DNA of 64,000 nt from Paraphysomonas bandaiensis (Eukaryota > Chrysophyceae), in contig CBFFRP010000296.1 in assembly GCA_965644295.1 (NCBI GenBank), positions 1-64,000 of the forward strand, in the 5' to 3' direction. The stretch's first letter is position 1; each line of letters begins with the position of its first letter. The notes under the pieces were generated by a model. It saw nothing but the letters and a program-made list of their open reading frames with translations, had not been told where the DNA came from and did not search any database. Below, piece by piece: positions 1 to 11,763 of the stretch. Position numbers and translations under genes: made by a program.

Positions 1-16
1 AACACATGTATTGTTT
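1..16. other. Non-telomeric cap before the telomere tract
   Basis: The first 16 bases are not telomere repeat, although they sit distal to it. A true chromosome end should begin in repeat, so this short stretch is probably a read or adapter remnant rather than biology. See findings. Confidence 0.6.
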
Positions 17-1617
17 TAACCCTAACCCTAACCCTAACCCTAACCCTAACCCTAACCCTAACCCTAACCCTAACCCTAACCCTAACCCTAACCCTAACCC
101 TAACCCTAACCCTAACCCTAACCCTAACCCTAACCCTAACCCTAACCCTAACCCTAACCCTAACCCTAACCCTAACCCTAACCCTAACCCTAACCCTAAC
201 CCTAACCCTAACCCTAACCCTAACCCTAACCCTAACCCTAACCCTAACCCTAACCCTAACCCTAACCCTAACCCTAACCCTAACCCTAACCCTAACCCTA
301 ACCCTAACCCTAACCCTAACCCTAACCCTAACCCTAACCCTAACCCTAACCCTAACCCTAACCCTAACCCTAACCCTAACCCTAACCCTAACCCTAACCC
401 TAACCCTAACCCTAACCCTAACCCTAACCCTAACCCTAACCCTAACCCTAACCCTAACCCTAACCCTAACCCTAACCCTAACCCTAACCCTAACCCTAAC
501 CCTAACCCTAACCCTAACCCTAACCCTAACCCTAACCCTAACCCTAACCCTAACCCTAACCCTAACCCTAACCCTAACCCTAACCCTAACCCTAACCCTA
601 ACCCTAACCCTAACCCTAACCCTAACCCTAACCCTAACCCTAACCCTAACCCTAACCCTAACCCTAACCCTAACCCTAACCCTAACCCTAACCCTAACCC
701 TAACCCTAACCCTAACCCTAACCCTAACCCTAACCCTAACCCTAACCCTAACCCTAACCCTAACCCTAACCCTAACCCTAACCCTAACCCTAACCCTAAC
801 CCTAACCCTAACCCTAACCCTAACCCTAACCCTAACCCTAACCCTAACCCTAACCCTAACCCTAACCCTAACCCTAACCCTAACCCTAACCCTAACCCTA
901 ACCCTAACCCTAACCCTAACCCTAACCCTAACCCTAACCCTAACCCTAACCCTAACCCTAACCCTAACCCTAACCCTAACCCTAACCCTAACCCTAACCC
1001 TAACCCTAACCCTAACCCTAACCCTAACCCTAACCCTAACCCTAACCCTAACCCTAACCCTAACCCTAACCCTAACCCTAACCCTAACCCTAACCCTAAC
1101 CCTAACCCTAACCCTAACCCTAACCCTAACCCTAACCCTAACCCTAACCCTAACCCTAACCCTAACCCTAACCCTAACCCTAACCCTAACCCTAACCCTA
1201 ACCCTAACCCTAACCCTAACCCTAACCCTAACCCTAACCCTAACCCTAACCCTAACCCTAACCCTAACCCTAACCCTAACCCTAACCCTAACCCTAACCC
1301 TAACCCTAACCCTAACCCTAACCCTAACCCTAACCCTAACCCTAACCCTAACCCTAACCCTAACCCTAACCCTAACCCTAACCCTAACCCTAACCCTAAC
1401 CCTAACCCTAACCCTAACCCTAACCCTAACCCTAACCCTAACCCTAACCCTAACCCTAACCCTAACCCTAACCCTAACCCTAACCCTAACCCTAACCCTA
1501 ACCCTAACCCTAACCCTAACCCTAACCCTAACCCTAACCCTAACCCTAACCCTAACCCTAACCCTAACCCTAACCCTAACCCTAACCCTAACCCTAACCC
1601 TAACCCTAACCCTAACC

Positions 1618-1658
<41 letters not shown>

Positions 1659-1834
1659 CCCTAACCCTAACCCTAACCCTAACCCTAACCCTAACCCTAA
1701 CCCTAACCCTAACCCTAACCCTAACCCTAACCCTAACCCTAACCCTAACCCTAACCCTAACCCTAACCCTAACCCTAACCCTAACCCTAACCCTAACCCT
1801 AACCCTAACCCTAACCCTAACCCTAACCCTAACC
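17..1834. repeat. Telomere, (CCCTAA)n
   Basis: About 300 near-perfect tandem CCCTAA units, the C-rich strand running 5' to 3' from the chromosome end, as expected at a left end. The G-strand repeat is TTAGGG. I saw a single variant unit, CCCTAAA at 1634-1640, which shifts the register. The repeats break down abruptly at 1834. Long dipeptide reading frames in this tract are artefacts of the repeat. Confidence 0.98.
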
Positions 1835-1949
1835 ATTATATCCCTTTACACTATTCATTAAACCCTAACCCTAACCATAAAATAGTTTTTATAGATATAG
1901 CCCTAATCGAACTACTCTGATAATGGATTTTAGACCATCATGTACAAGG
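1835..1949. other. Telomere-gene junction with degenerate telomere units
   Basis: AT-rich 115-base spacer between the telomere array and the stop codon of the first gene. It holds a short degenerate block of telomere-like units at about 1858-1877. No subtelomeric repeat family or X/Y-type element is visible. Confidence 0.7.
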
Positions 1950-4900
1950 CTATCGGTATTTAAGAAACATGGCTCCAGATATCACATCTGCAGTTGCTTT
2001 TATAAGTTGCTCTTCGTCTTCAGCAGTCCAGGCAGCTGGCTGCTGCATGTACACAGGTGCATTAACTGCCTTCATAGCTGCAGCCTTCCACCGACGCCTA
2101 AAAATACATATTAATCGAAAAATAGGCAAAGAAAAAATCACACATGTTAAATAACGACACAAATTTCAGCAGCAACAAAACACTACGTACCTTTGTTTAC
2201 GTGCAAGTAGCTGTCGTACTTGCCCCAGGTTTCCTTGTGTAATAACTGCTACAATAGTGCCGCCTGATATTGAACTGTACATGTCTCTAATCGCAGCGTC
2301 TAACTGCTCCGGACCTTTGCAAAGCCTTTCGTCGATATCCGTTTCACTAGGTGATTCATCATAAGGTATGTCAACCCAAAGCAGTGATGCATCGTGATCT
2401 GTTGAATTTCTTGCGAAAGCAGTTACACCGTTAACCACTGATGACATATCCTTGGGGTGTACAATATTCACCTACAGAAAACGTCAAGAAAAAAATACAC
2501 ATATGGCTACTATAATAACCGTCAATCTATCTTTGTCAATGGTATCTACATAAGGATCACTTAAAAATTGCTCGTACGCAATTTCAAAACTGGATTCGGA
2601 CTTAAAGCCCAAGGCATGGCGTTCCCACGGAGGTAAATCACAATGAGGTACCCAATTGCAAACAGAAATACTAATCCTGTCGACTTTGTCCTTTGTTGAA
2701 ACCATATCAGCGGTATAAATATCAGAAAGTAATACAGAATGCCCAAAGTGACAGGATGAGGGTGACAACATATGAAAGAGTGTGTATCTCTGTTCAGTAT
2801 CGCTTTTTCCTGCCCAAGGTGAAGGCAGTGTGCTTTTGTAATCCTGCAAGGCATACTTTAGGGCCAACTCAAGAGCAGTTGAAGCATCCTCAACACTATC
2901 GTGTCCGGTATCGTCCAATGCGCCTACTTGTATGTATTTGTGTAAATATTCCTGAGCTAGAACTCTCAAGGATAGTTTATATGGAAGTCCCGAGGGGTGG
3001 GGAAACACTGCTGCTGTATCAATAACGCGATGATGAATTAAACCCAAAGCACAGAAGTCAGATTCTAAAGAATGGCCAACTAGAATAGTTTCTGGCCCTA
3101 TGAATGATGGAAGCATTTGATGTATGTCCTCTATAGTGGTCACCACCTGCAGTTCAGTTAGACAATAATGCGTCAGCAGGAGCGAGAAACAACAGTATCC
3201 AAAATTCTCAACAATGGTCGGATAGTATTGTATAATAGTTATCCCCATCATATTTTATTGACACACCTTCTCTAGCATTATCTCTGTGATGCCGGAATAC
3301 TTCGTGTTGTAGTTCACTATGGATCGTTTCGGTTTTACCTGGTCATATACATACCCAGTTAGAAGAAGAGTTTGCAGCTGGCAAATTAAGTATTTCGCAG
3401 CTTCGTGAAATAACGTATGTATATGTAATACGAAAATATAATTAGACCACGGAACTCATACCAGCTCATCCAGAACTATTCCTTCCACAGGACATATCAA
3501 AGAAATTCGAGTGAGCTCAATACCCGCACTGGTGCTACACATCTCGCAATCGATCGCGCAGACTTTTAAAACCCCACTGGCGTGACGGCTCTTAACAACT
3601 GTGTCTGCACAAACAACAGCGCAATCTGGAACAGGAAACTCCAACGACTTCTGCTGAATTGCGGTTTCGATGTCCACGTTAACTTTTACTTCTAAATTAA
3701 AATTGCTATGATTAGTATCTAAATCGCTTTCCTCTGGACTAGTTTCTACTTCTTCCCCTTCCTCGGGCTCTTCTAGTATATACTGTAGAAGGTGTTCACT
3801 TCTTACTTCTACTTCTTTGTTTATTTCCTCCCTCTGTACTGTAGTTACAGCATTTTGATTTCTCTGCTGAGCTTCGGCGACCAAACGAATCCATTCCTCA
3901 CTGCTCGTATCGAAGCGCATATCATTACTCCCAGTGAGTTCTGGGTACCCCATCATTTCGCGGCATATAGCACCAGCTACCATTGACTCCAAGGCGCCAC
4001 ACTCCTCACATTTCTGGTACAGTTCTCTCAGATATTGCCAGTGGTCCTTTCCACCCGTTGATTCTTTAATGGTTTCTTCTATAAAATTAGAGCTACTGCG
4101 CCTTCTTTTCATTTCAGGAGTGTTACACTCTGATATGCGATCTACTTTTCGCTTGATTCCCCCATGGCCAGTGTTTCTGGTTTCACAATTTCTAGTCTCG
4201 CTTACGCGAGCAACATTGTTATTCTCAACATTCGGCTGTACTTTTTCAGAAGAAGACACCAATCCTTCCTCGTCGTCTTCCAGACTGCTACATGAGCCCT
4301 CATTGAAGTAAAGATCCCACAATACTGCGTGGTATCGGTAGTTCCTCACATCTACCAGTCTCATTACTTCATCACATCGCACTGTGTTGTCATCAATGTC
4401 TTCAGAATCACCAGTAGAAAATTGACATAGTTTCAGAGCTAGGGGAGTACCATTCCCAGTCAGTGTATCGTCATCGGAAACAATGCATGTATAGGTTTCA
4501 GCCAGCCCAGAATGAAGCATATGAACATAAACGAGTGTATTGGACGTCTCCTTATCAATACGTAATATATAGACTCCTGAATTCAAATGTCAGCTCATAT
4601 CATTGGCACCAACGCACAAACCATGCTCGATGTAGTGACCACAGCTTCGCTTTATTTTGCCACATATATCTGTCTCACGCATACTAGACCACAGTGCACT
4701 CGATATACGAAAGCTTTCCCGCCGTTTGGCCTCCTGAAGAGCATCAGAGTATTGGATGAAGACATACTCTCCCTGCCACAGAGGCTGCTCTGTCTGCATC
4801 CAAATAACTAATTAGGTAACGTCATACTAAATCTGATGGATATCAACTGAATTCATGCAATTATACTCAACGGCATGGAGTGTAGATACACTATTCGCAT

Positions 4901-5442
4901 GGCATAATTACCTTGAAAACGATCACAAAACGGGTAAATAAATCTAACAAATTGCGTCCAAAGCCCTGCACGTCTGCGAATCTAACAGCGGGCACCATTG
5001 GCCATAATATTAGTGCGTTCATAGGGGCAATGTCAGAGTGCCACCAAGAGTTCTCGGGTATAGATATATTTTTAGTGTGAGGAAGATATCGTGAGGATGA
5101 GGACAGCGAGTGACGAACCGGAACACTTGAAAAAGAAGACAAAAAAGGCAAACGGCCATTGGCAATATTCTGACTGAGTTCTACAGGCCCCATACCGTGC
5201 ACAGCAATCACCAGAGCCCTATTAGTCCGATAGGGAGAGTGCTCCAGAAACTCGTCCTGATGACAACCCAGCAGCACTGAACATATGAAGTCATGCACCT
5301 CAGCGTCAGATATGTAGCGGTGACACATCCAAAAGTTAAAGTCAAGAGCCACACGATCATCTCCGACTGACTCCATTGGCGTATGGCAGGGCTGCCATAT
5401 GGAGGGATCTGTAATGGGGTAAGGCGGATTGTTAGTGCTCAT
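1950..5442 (-). CDS. REXO5/REXO1-like DEDDh 3'-5' RNA exonuclease, 7 exons
   Basis: Predicted 973-residue DEDDh exonuclease of the REXO5/REXO1 family, which trims 3' ends of structured RNAs such as rRNA, tRNA and snoRNA. Exons read by eye: 4912-5442, 4685-4793, 3462-4576, 3267-3377, 2520-3146, 2191-2471, 1950-2097; every join keeps frame. Exo I is AIDCEMC followed by ELTRISL (end of exon 3). The next exons give YDQVKPKRSIVNYNTKYSGIT, typical of the family, then Exo II GHSLESDF and Exo III HDSVEDAS, supplying the D-E-D-D-H catalytic set. A roughly 600-residue N-terminal region holds acidic and serine-rich stretches. The C-terminal tail may be a degenerate RRM-like region, as in REXO5; that is inference. 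The start is the first Met of the long exon 1. The stop codon lies only 115 bases from the telomere tract. Confidence 0.87.
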
Positions 5443-5769
5443 TTACAAGCAGTAACTGGGATACAATGACTGAATAATACCACAAAGATAGCATAAGAAT
5501 ATTGTGAAGGAGTGGACGGTCTCCTCTTCTGTCTAACTTCTCCTTATTTTCGCAAAACACCATAAAAACCACGATAAGCTCAAAAAAGTGAACAATTTGT
5601 GGCAACAAGATTAAAAAACAAAAGAAGGAATCACCACCACAAGAAGTACATATGATCACTCATCATCACCATCGAGATATATGAGGAATTTAATTTACTC
5701 TGTCAGGGTGTTGTGCTCTGCATTGTGTTGGGGGAGTTATTGGCATTGCCACGGAACCATTCTTCCAAG
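5443..5769. promoter_or_regulatory. Shared divergent upstream region, exonuclease / TyrRS
   Basis: A 327-base AT-rich gap between the start codons of two head-to-head genes, so it must hold both promoters. I see no clear TATA box or recognisable factor site. An open frame begins at an ATG at 5681 and runs into TyrRS without splicing, which could give an N-terminally extended TyrRS form. Confidence 0.45.
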
Positions 5770-7399
5770 ATGTCAAGCTTTAAATCTACTAAAACATCCC
5801 GTTTTTCTGTTCTCAATCTATCGTCAGGTTCGTAGTGCTGTAATTGTAGTGGCTGTGCGATGTGTGGTTATATATATATATGCAGTCAATGTGAATGAAA
5901 CTCCTGTTAAGAAACCAACGACTGCAACGGAAGACTTTTCTGGCCTTAAGGCTTCAAGCTTAAGTGTGCCTGAACGTGTGGAGCTTGCTATGAGTGTCGG
6001 AGAGGAGGTAATAACTGCAGAAGAGTTGTCTGCCCTCTTTGCTGCGAGAGAGCACCCAGTGGTCTATGATGGGTTTGAACCATCCGGCCGTATGCACATA
6101 GCTCAGGGTGTACTAAGAGCAATCAATGTTAATAAACTGACTCGTTGTGGTTGTCTCTTCAAATTCTGGGTTGCTGATTGGTTTGCCCAGTTGAATAACA
6201 AAATGGGCGGTGACTTAAACAAAATCCGTACAGTTGGCCAGTACATGATAGAGATTTGGAAGGCTATTGGTATGGATATGACAAATGTTCGCTTTCTGTG
6301 GGCTTCTGAGGAAATTAATAACCATGCGGATGAATACTGGAGCCGAGTAATGGAAATCGCTCGAATGAACAATCTTCCTAGAATCCAACGCTGCTGCACG
6401 ATAATGGGCCGCAAGGATGGGGAAGAGATGAGCGCCGCGCAGATATTCTACCCGTGCATGCAATGTGCAGATATTTTTTTTCTGAAAGCAGATATCTGCC
6501 AACTTGGAATGGACCAGAGAAAAGTCAACATGCTTGCCAGGTGTATATTCGTTATGTCGTGCAGAGATTCATTCTGCTTGTGCAATGTGAAACCTCCGTT
6601 ACATAAGTATTTGATCACATTATCGACTTTGGTCTTAATGCAGTGTAGATGTGGAATTCTTATATTTTCTAATATAGAGAGTACGCCGGAGCCAAAAAGA
6701 TGCGATTCAAGCCCACTATCATCTCCCACCACATGCTTATGGGTCTCAAAGAGGGACAGGAGAAGATGAGCAAAAGTGACCCTGACTCCGCCATATTCAT
6801 GGAGGATTCGGAAGCAGATGTATGCGGTGTAGTTTTAAATATCTGGTAGATGTATTAGGTCTCGGACCGTTTAATCGTCCGCGGCCAATTAGAAATTCGT
6901 CGTATGTTACATATGTGGCATTCGTATATGATTTGTTTTCATTCCTTTGCAAGTCTTTGATATGTGTTTTCGTCGAGCAGGTTAAGCGGAAGATCAAGAA
7001 AGCTTTTTGTCCGCCGGAGGTTGTTGAGAATAACCCAATTGTGGACTACACGAAACATATTATATTGGGCTACTACGGCATGATATCCATAAATATTAAT
7101 GGAGTACGTAAATGAAAACATATACAAATATGCTGCAGTGTGTGTGATTTTGTCGGTAGTTTGTGCTGGGTTTCTGTTTTATGCTGATAATATGTTTTGG
7201 CGTACAGGAATGCGTGACCTACACTCATTACGAGGAATTGGAGGCTGATTACAAATCTGGGCGTATCCACCCAGGGGACTTGAAGGCTGCTGTCACTGAG
7301 GCATTGAATCGCATATTGCAGCCTGTGAGAGCCCATTTTGAGTCTGGTGAGCCGAAGAAATTACTGGAAAAGGTCAAGAAGTTCAAAATTACGAAGTAG
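5770..7399 (+). CDS. Tyrosyl-tRNA synthetase, cytosolic type, 5 exons
   Basis: Class I aminoacyl-tRNA synthetase that charges tRNA-Tyr. Exons: 5770-5827, 5886-6540, 6678-6819, 6981-7103, 7208-7399, giving 389 residues, the usual size for eukaryotic/archaeal TyrRS without a C-terminal EMAP-like extension. The HIGH-equivalent motif is PSGRMHIAQ and the KMSKS loop is exact (EKMSKSDPDSAIFMED). AAQIFYPCMQCADIF and CQLGMDQRK form the tyrosine/adenylate pocket. The wording is close to plant cytosolic TyrRS. Exon 1 is chosen because ATG at 5770 joins in frame through a GTTCGT...ATATGCAG intron. An unspliced start at 5681 would add about 68 residues rich in hydrophobic and Cys residues, conceivably an organelle signal but more likely intron read-through. 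Confidence 0.93.
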
Positions 7400-8009
7400 A
7401 CTTTGGGGTGATTGTGCTCTGTTTTCGAGCGTTGGCGATGTGGCTACTTCGCTTAGAGTTATCTTTTCTTGTGGCAGGTTAACATTGTAACAGTAGTAAA
7501 TAATGTTTCAGCTATGGCCAGAATTATTTTTTTCATGAGGGAACTTGCATTATATTGTGTTCTTATATTTATTATCTAGGCAGAGATATTAGTAAGTATT
7601 AGTAATGAAATACATAGCTCTCAAAGTGGATAGAAACTAGAAATCAAAAATGGGATCTATTATTGGACCTCGTCAAGTGATGTAATATCAAAATTTTGAT
7701 GAATTTGAGAAATATATCTCAAGATAAGCCTCACATTTAGGGTCTATTACTTCAAAGCCAACAAGTGTAAACCGTATGGGTACAACAGTATATAATTATA
7801 TAATATATTCGACAGTCTGTGATACCCCATACAGGCTATACCATGTGAGTCATCTGGTGGAAATAATATTCTAGCTAAATACATCAGTTATACATATTAC
7901 TTACTTTCTATTAGGCATGTTCGTATCATAGTATAAACATCAAGCAACTGAATTACATGATGGACTAAATACCACACTCTACTCCTATCGGATACCAACT
8001 TATCCACAA
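7400..8009. other. Intergenic, no feature seen
   Basis: AT-rich sequence between the convergent 3' ends of TyrRS and the methyltransferase. No coding potential, repeat or RNA gene recognised. Confidence 0.6.
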
Positions 8010-8672
8010 TTAAAGGCAGCGATACACAATGATACGAATAGTTTTGATACTTTCCGCTGGGTCTGGATTTTGAGGCATATATTCTTCTGGTTCACCAATA
8101 TACACACTCCTCCACTTTCCCTGAATTTCGAGAAATTCGGCTGCTGAGCGACAACCACGAAAATCATCGTCCCATAGCTGTGTCCGGTGAGTAAACACCA
8201 CCACCCCTTCCGATTTACAAATTCGTACAACTTCTGTAAACAATGTAGTAAAATTCTCCACATAGGAGAATACTCCCACAGATATTACGGCTGAAAAGGA
8301 ACTGCTTTCGAAATGAAGAGATTCATCTAAACTACCCTGTTTCAATTCCGTGTACAACCCTGGTTTAGAATTCTTAATCAAATCGAGCGACACTTGGGAA
8401 ATATCAATTCCGCTCAAGTTAGTGAAATTATATCCACGGAGTGCCTCTCCACTCAGTCCAGTGCCACACCCCATATCGAGGACTTTGGTGTGCATGTCTC
8501 GCTGCGGATAATAGTCTGACAATATCTCTGCAACCCTCTGAGGAGCAGGGTATTTCCAGGACTTCAGGGTTTCATCATAGGAGTTTGCCCATGAATCATA
8601 GAGCTGTATCGCACCCGCAGCTGTCTTTGGAAAAGCAGCGAGGCCACTATAAGTTATGGGTTGATCGGTCAT
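8010..8672 (-). CDS. Class I SAM-dependent methyltransferase, METTL27/WBSCR27-like
   Basis: Single-exon 220-residue Rossmann methyltransferase. Motif I is VLDMGCGTGLSGEALR, followed by the acidic motif II region LSGIDIS and a post-I segment FSAVISVGVFSYV. The N-terminal AAGAIQLYDSWANSYDETL matches the YD.WA..YD opening of METTL27 and related small methyltransferases, and the length fits (human METTL27 is about 245). The substrate is unknown. The frame is open upstream of the chosen Met to about 8924, but that part is hydrophobic and not family-like, so the internal Met is preferred; an upstream non-coding or short coding exon cannot be excluded. It is divergent from RRP45. Confidence 0.8.
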   Translation of the reverse strand: MTDQPITYSGLAAFPKTAAGAIQLYDSWANSYDETLKSWKYPAPQRVAEILSDYYPQRDMHTKVLDMGCGTGLSGEALRGYNFTNLSGIDISQVSLDLIKNSKPGLYTELKQGSLDESLHFESSSFSAVISVGVFSYVENFTTLFTEVVRICKSEGVVVFTHRTQLWDDDFRGCRSAAEFLEIQGKWRSVYIGEPEEYMPQNPDPAESIKTIRIIVYRCL

Positions 8673-9043
8673 GTTGCAGCAATGGCTCTCCTCAACTAGA
8701 CTCTGACTTTTAGGATCAGACAAGAATAGTGAACACTGGAGAGAGAATATCGCTATGTCGATGACGAGGTAAATCGCATATGTTCGGCCGATGCACCACT
8801 TAACATATGATTCCTGATAAGATACAGTACACACATGACACACATCAAACAGGCCCGTTTGTCCCAACAAAATTGATGGCACAAGCCCTAAGCAAAAAAA
8901 GCAATGGATACTGATATACTGCACTGTATGTGTTGTATCCCACTCTGCTATTTACAAGGAGCTGGGCGTCTCAGTCAACAAGGAACATACACATATATAC
9001 AGTTTTCTCAGTCAATCATTGGTTCATTTGTTGTTCGCAAGGT

Positions 9044-10745
9044 ATGTTGAAAAAAGGGTTGGAATATTCGTCGCATGAGAACGGTGAAGATCGTCTTCTG
9101 TATTGTAATAGCTTTGACGTTTGTGCAGTGTTCATTCGACAAGCTCTGGGCGATAATATCCGCCTTGATGGTAGAGGGATTCGAGATTATAGAGATGTAT
9201 GCTGATGATTGTTGACATAGTAATTAAATAGTTATCCTCGTGTAGATTTCAATCGAACTGTCCAGAGATGAATGTAGAAGCGAATCGTCAGTAACACTTG
9301 GAGCCACAAGGTCCAGTTCCTTCCTGAGCGTCTTTTAATACGTGTCTAAATTTCCCACCATAATAGGGTTATTTGTATTGTTAACGGCGAAATTGTGGTC
9401 CCTTATCCTGATAGACCAACTGAAGGCATACTGCAGTTTAATGCTGATATTTCTATATGTACTGAGGTATTATTTGACTTGCGGTGGATTGTGTGTATTG
9501 TATTCTTCATACAGTCAGTACGTAATGAAAATATATACAGCAAGCTGGCCACACTTCTTCCTCAATTTGTCGCATGTTAGAGAGGTCTATACGAGACAGT
9601 GAAGCCTTGGACACTGAATCTTTGTGTATTATTGCAGCAGAAAAAGTTTGGGCAATTACTTGTGAAGTCCGAGTGCTAAACTACGGGGGAAATGTAGCAG
9701 ATGCATGCAATCTCGCTGTGGTATGTATGTCGCTGTGGCATGATTATCATGTTATTTGTTTTTTATTGACTCTTTACTGTGTCAAAGTATTCTGACATCA
9801 CTGTATTGTAATTAGATGGGCGCTCTTCGTGCCTTCCGCAAACCAGAAGTATCTGTGTCTCGACTAGATATGGATATGGATCCGATTACCACTTCTCGCC
9901 TTCTTTCATCTGAGGCGAGGGACTCTCTGCCTTTGTCTTCCAGTGCAGAGGTGAAGCTTCACAACACTGACGAGAGGGAGCCCTTGCCTCTGGCTCTTCA
10001 TCACACACCACTTTCAATATCCTTTGGAGTATTTGCAGAAATTAAGTCTTTTCAGGTAAGGGCATGTGTGTACAGTGCCTATCTATAGTCTGTATAGTAT
10101 TTTCTGTGCCAAATTATGTGTTGCAGCTGTCTGAAACGCTGTGTGGTCTGTGATGCAGGAGGGATCAGAATGGAAAATGGTGCTTGTTTCAGACCCGACA
10201 GATGAGGAGGAGCGTGTGATGGATGGGTTTATAGTGTACTCTGTGAACGCCCATGGGTGAGTAGTTTTTATATGTTGTGTATATCATTGTCATGTCGCTT
10301 TTAGAGTGATTGACTGTGACAGCTTTCGTGTACACTTCTTCGTCCCTGTTGTTTGCATATGTATGGCTAAGTTTTCTGGAAATATAGGGAGGTGTGCGCA
10401 GTCCTTAAGCCTGGAGGTGTAGGTATGTCTAGCGACACAGTCCTTGCTGCTGCAAACCTAGCCCTCTCCCGTGCCCCTACCCTACATTCACACCTTACAT
10501 CTGCGCTTACTACTTTGGAGACGAACTATCAGCAAACCAGGGGACAGAGGCTCGAAACTCTGCGGGCTTTGAGAAAAGAACAGGTCAAATATATTGCATA
10601 CGTAGAAGGTAAAAAGGAAGGAAATGGGGAAACGATGGATGTTAGTGATATAGCGGACTCTGTGGACGGAGGAATCGATATCGATGATCCGATCCTGAAA
10701 TACAATTTTAACCATTCAGCAGCTCCAGTTGGGGCTTCGGACTAA
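9044..10745 (+). CDS. RRP45: Exosome complex component RRP45 (EXOSC9), 7 exons
   Basis: RNase PH-fold ring subunit of the RNA exosome, which degrades and processes RNA in nucleus and cytoplasm. Exons: 9044-9196, 9246-9310, 9367-9466, 9541-9720, 9816-10055, 10159-10256, 10388-10745 (397 residues). Diagnostic strings in order are FIRQALGDNIRLDGR, PTEGILQFN, DTESLCIIAAEKVW, PLALHHTPLSISF, and DEEERVMDGF, all hallmarks of RRP45. The C-terminal tail is acidic with DIDDPI, as in other RRP45s. As in the family, no RNase PH catalytic set is expected. The start is the weak point: ATG 9044 is in frame, but GGTATGTTG at 9041 and TTTGTGCAG ending at 9128 look like an intron whose true first exon would lie upstream. 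Shortest intron is 9311-9366 (56 bases). Confidence 0.92.
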
Positions 10746-11139
10746 GAACAGAGAGTGGCTTATATTGGTAAACGTATACAAATACTTTAAAAATAAGAAT
10801 ATTTTTTCCTGAAAATGTCTTGACTGTCATCCGTTCTTAGTTATTAGCAGGCTTGCGTAACAATAGTTGAATTCCCGATTAAATTAATCCGTTTTAAAAA
10901 TATTTGGATGGTACAGACATAATTAATAGAACGTAAGTCACACTTAATCAGAAATGCTTTAATTATAAATCAGTAAAATTGTAATCAATATCACTTATCA
11001 TTGGGATCTATTATTAAACCTAGTCTGTTAGAAAGTGACTTAACTGAACAAGACTTACTTTCACTGAGTACTCTACGCTGAGATTTTAAAATAGAAACAT
11101 ATAGAGTAAAATTATAATTAACATATCAACATCATTTTT

Positions 11140-11400
11140 GCCATTCACTATCAATTGTCATGTTGTCTCAACCTCCAATCATTTCCATACAATCTTAGAT
11201 ATAGATACCACGATCTTATACGGTCAATATATTTCAGTTTCACTACTATGATTGCTATCATGACATCAGTTCCCATAATACAGTTAACCACTTTTGAACT
11301 ACAGCTTTGAATTGTTCTCAAACAGCAAAACTCAACACTCCCTCTTTTAATAGAAAGTTGTAGATAGAATCTTCCCTCCAAACAAATATCTGACTCCAAT
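11140..11400 (-). mobile_element. Copia LTR relic, family 2, reversed
   Basis: This stretch matches, in reverse complement, the solo LTR at 31105-31757 (around the AACTGTATTATGG / GTATAAGATCGT region) and resembles 61740-61950 in the same orientation. It has no coding content. The rest of 10746-11763 is AT-rich with nothing recognised. Confidence 0.6.
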
Positions 11401-11763
11401 GTCTTCCCTCTATTATGTGCACTCGTCCAGCACATGCATCCACCTTGCACGCTTCTCCCGAGCGACATACGCTAGTAGGAAACCGTGCACCTTCTCCACT
11501 CGGATAAAAACCTCTACTAAAAGTAAGAAATAACTAAAAGCACACAGAAATGTACCTGACACTGCTTGGAAAACAGTGTCACAGCCTCGATATAATCTTA
11601 ATGACCTGGGGCAGGAGAAACCAAGACTAGGCAGTAGACGTGTTAGAAGACATGACAGGTCATTGCCATTTGCCATGCATCCATGAGGAAAGTTTGACGC
11701 ATTACCTCGGTCATTGGCCACACAGATACCGAATAATGTGAACTTGTACTCAGCATCAATCAC

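Noticed and set aside
6-1836. Long Asn-Pro and Val-Arg dipeptide frames
   Set aside because: They are translations of the CCCTAA telomere array, not genes.
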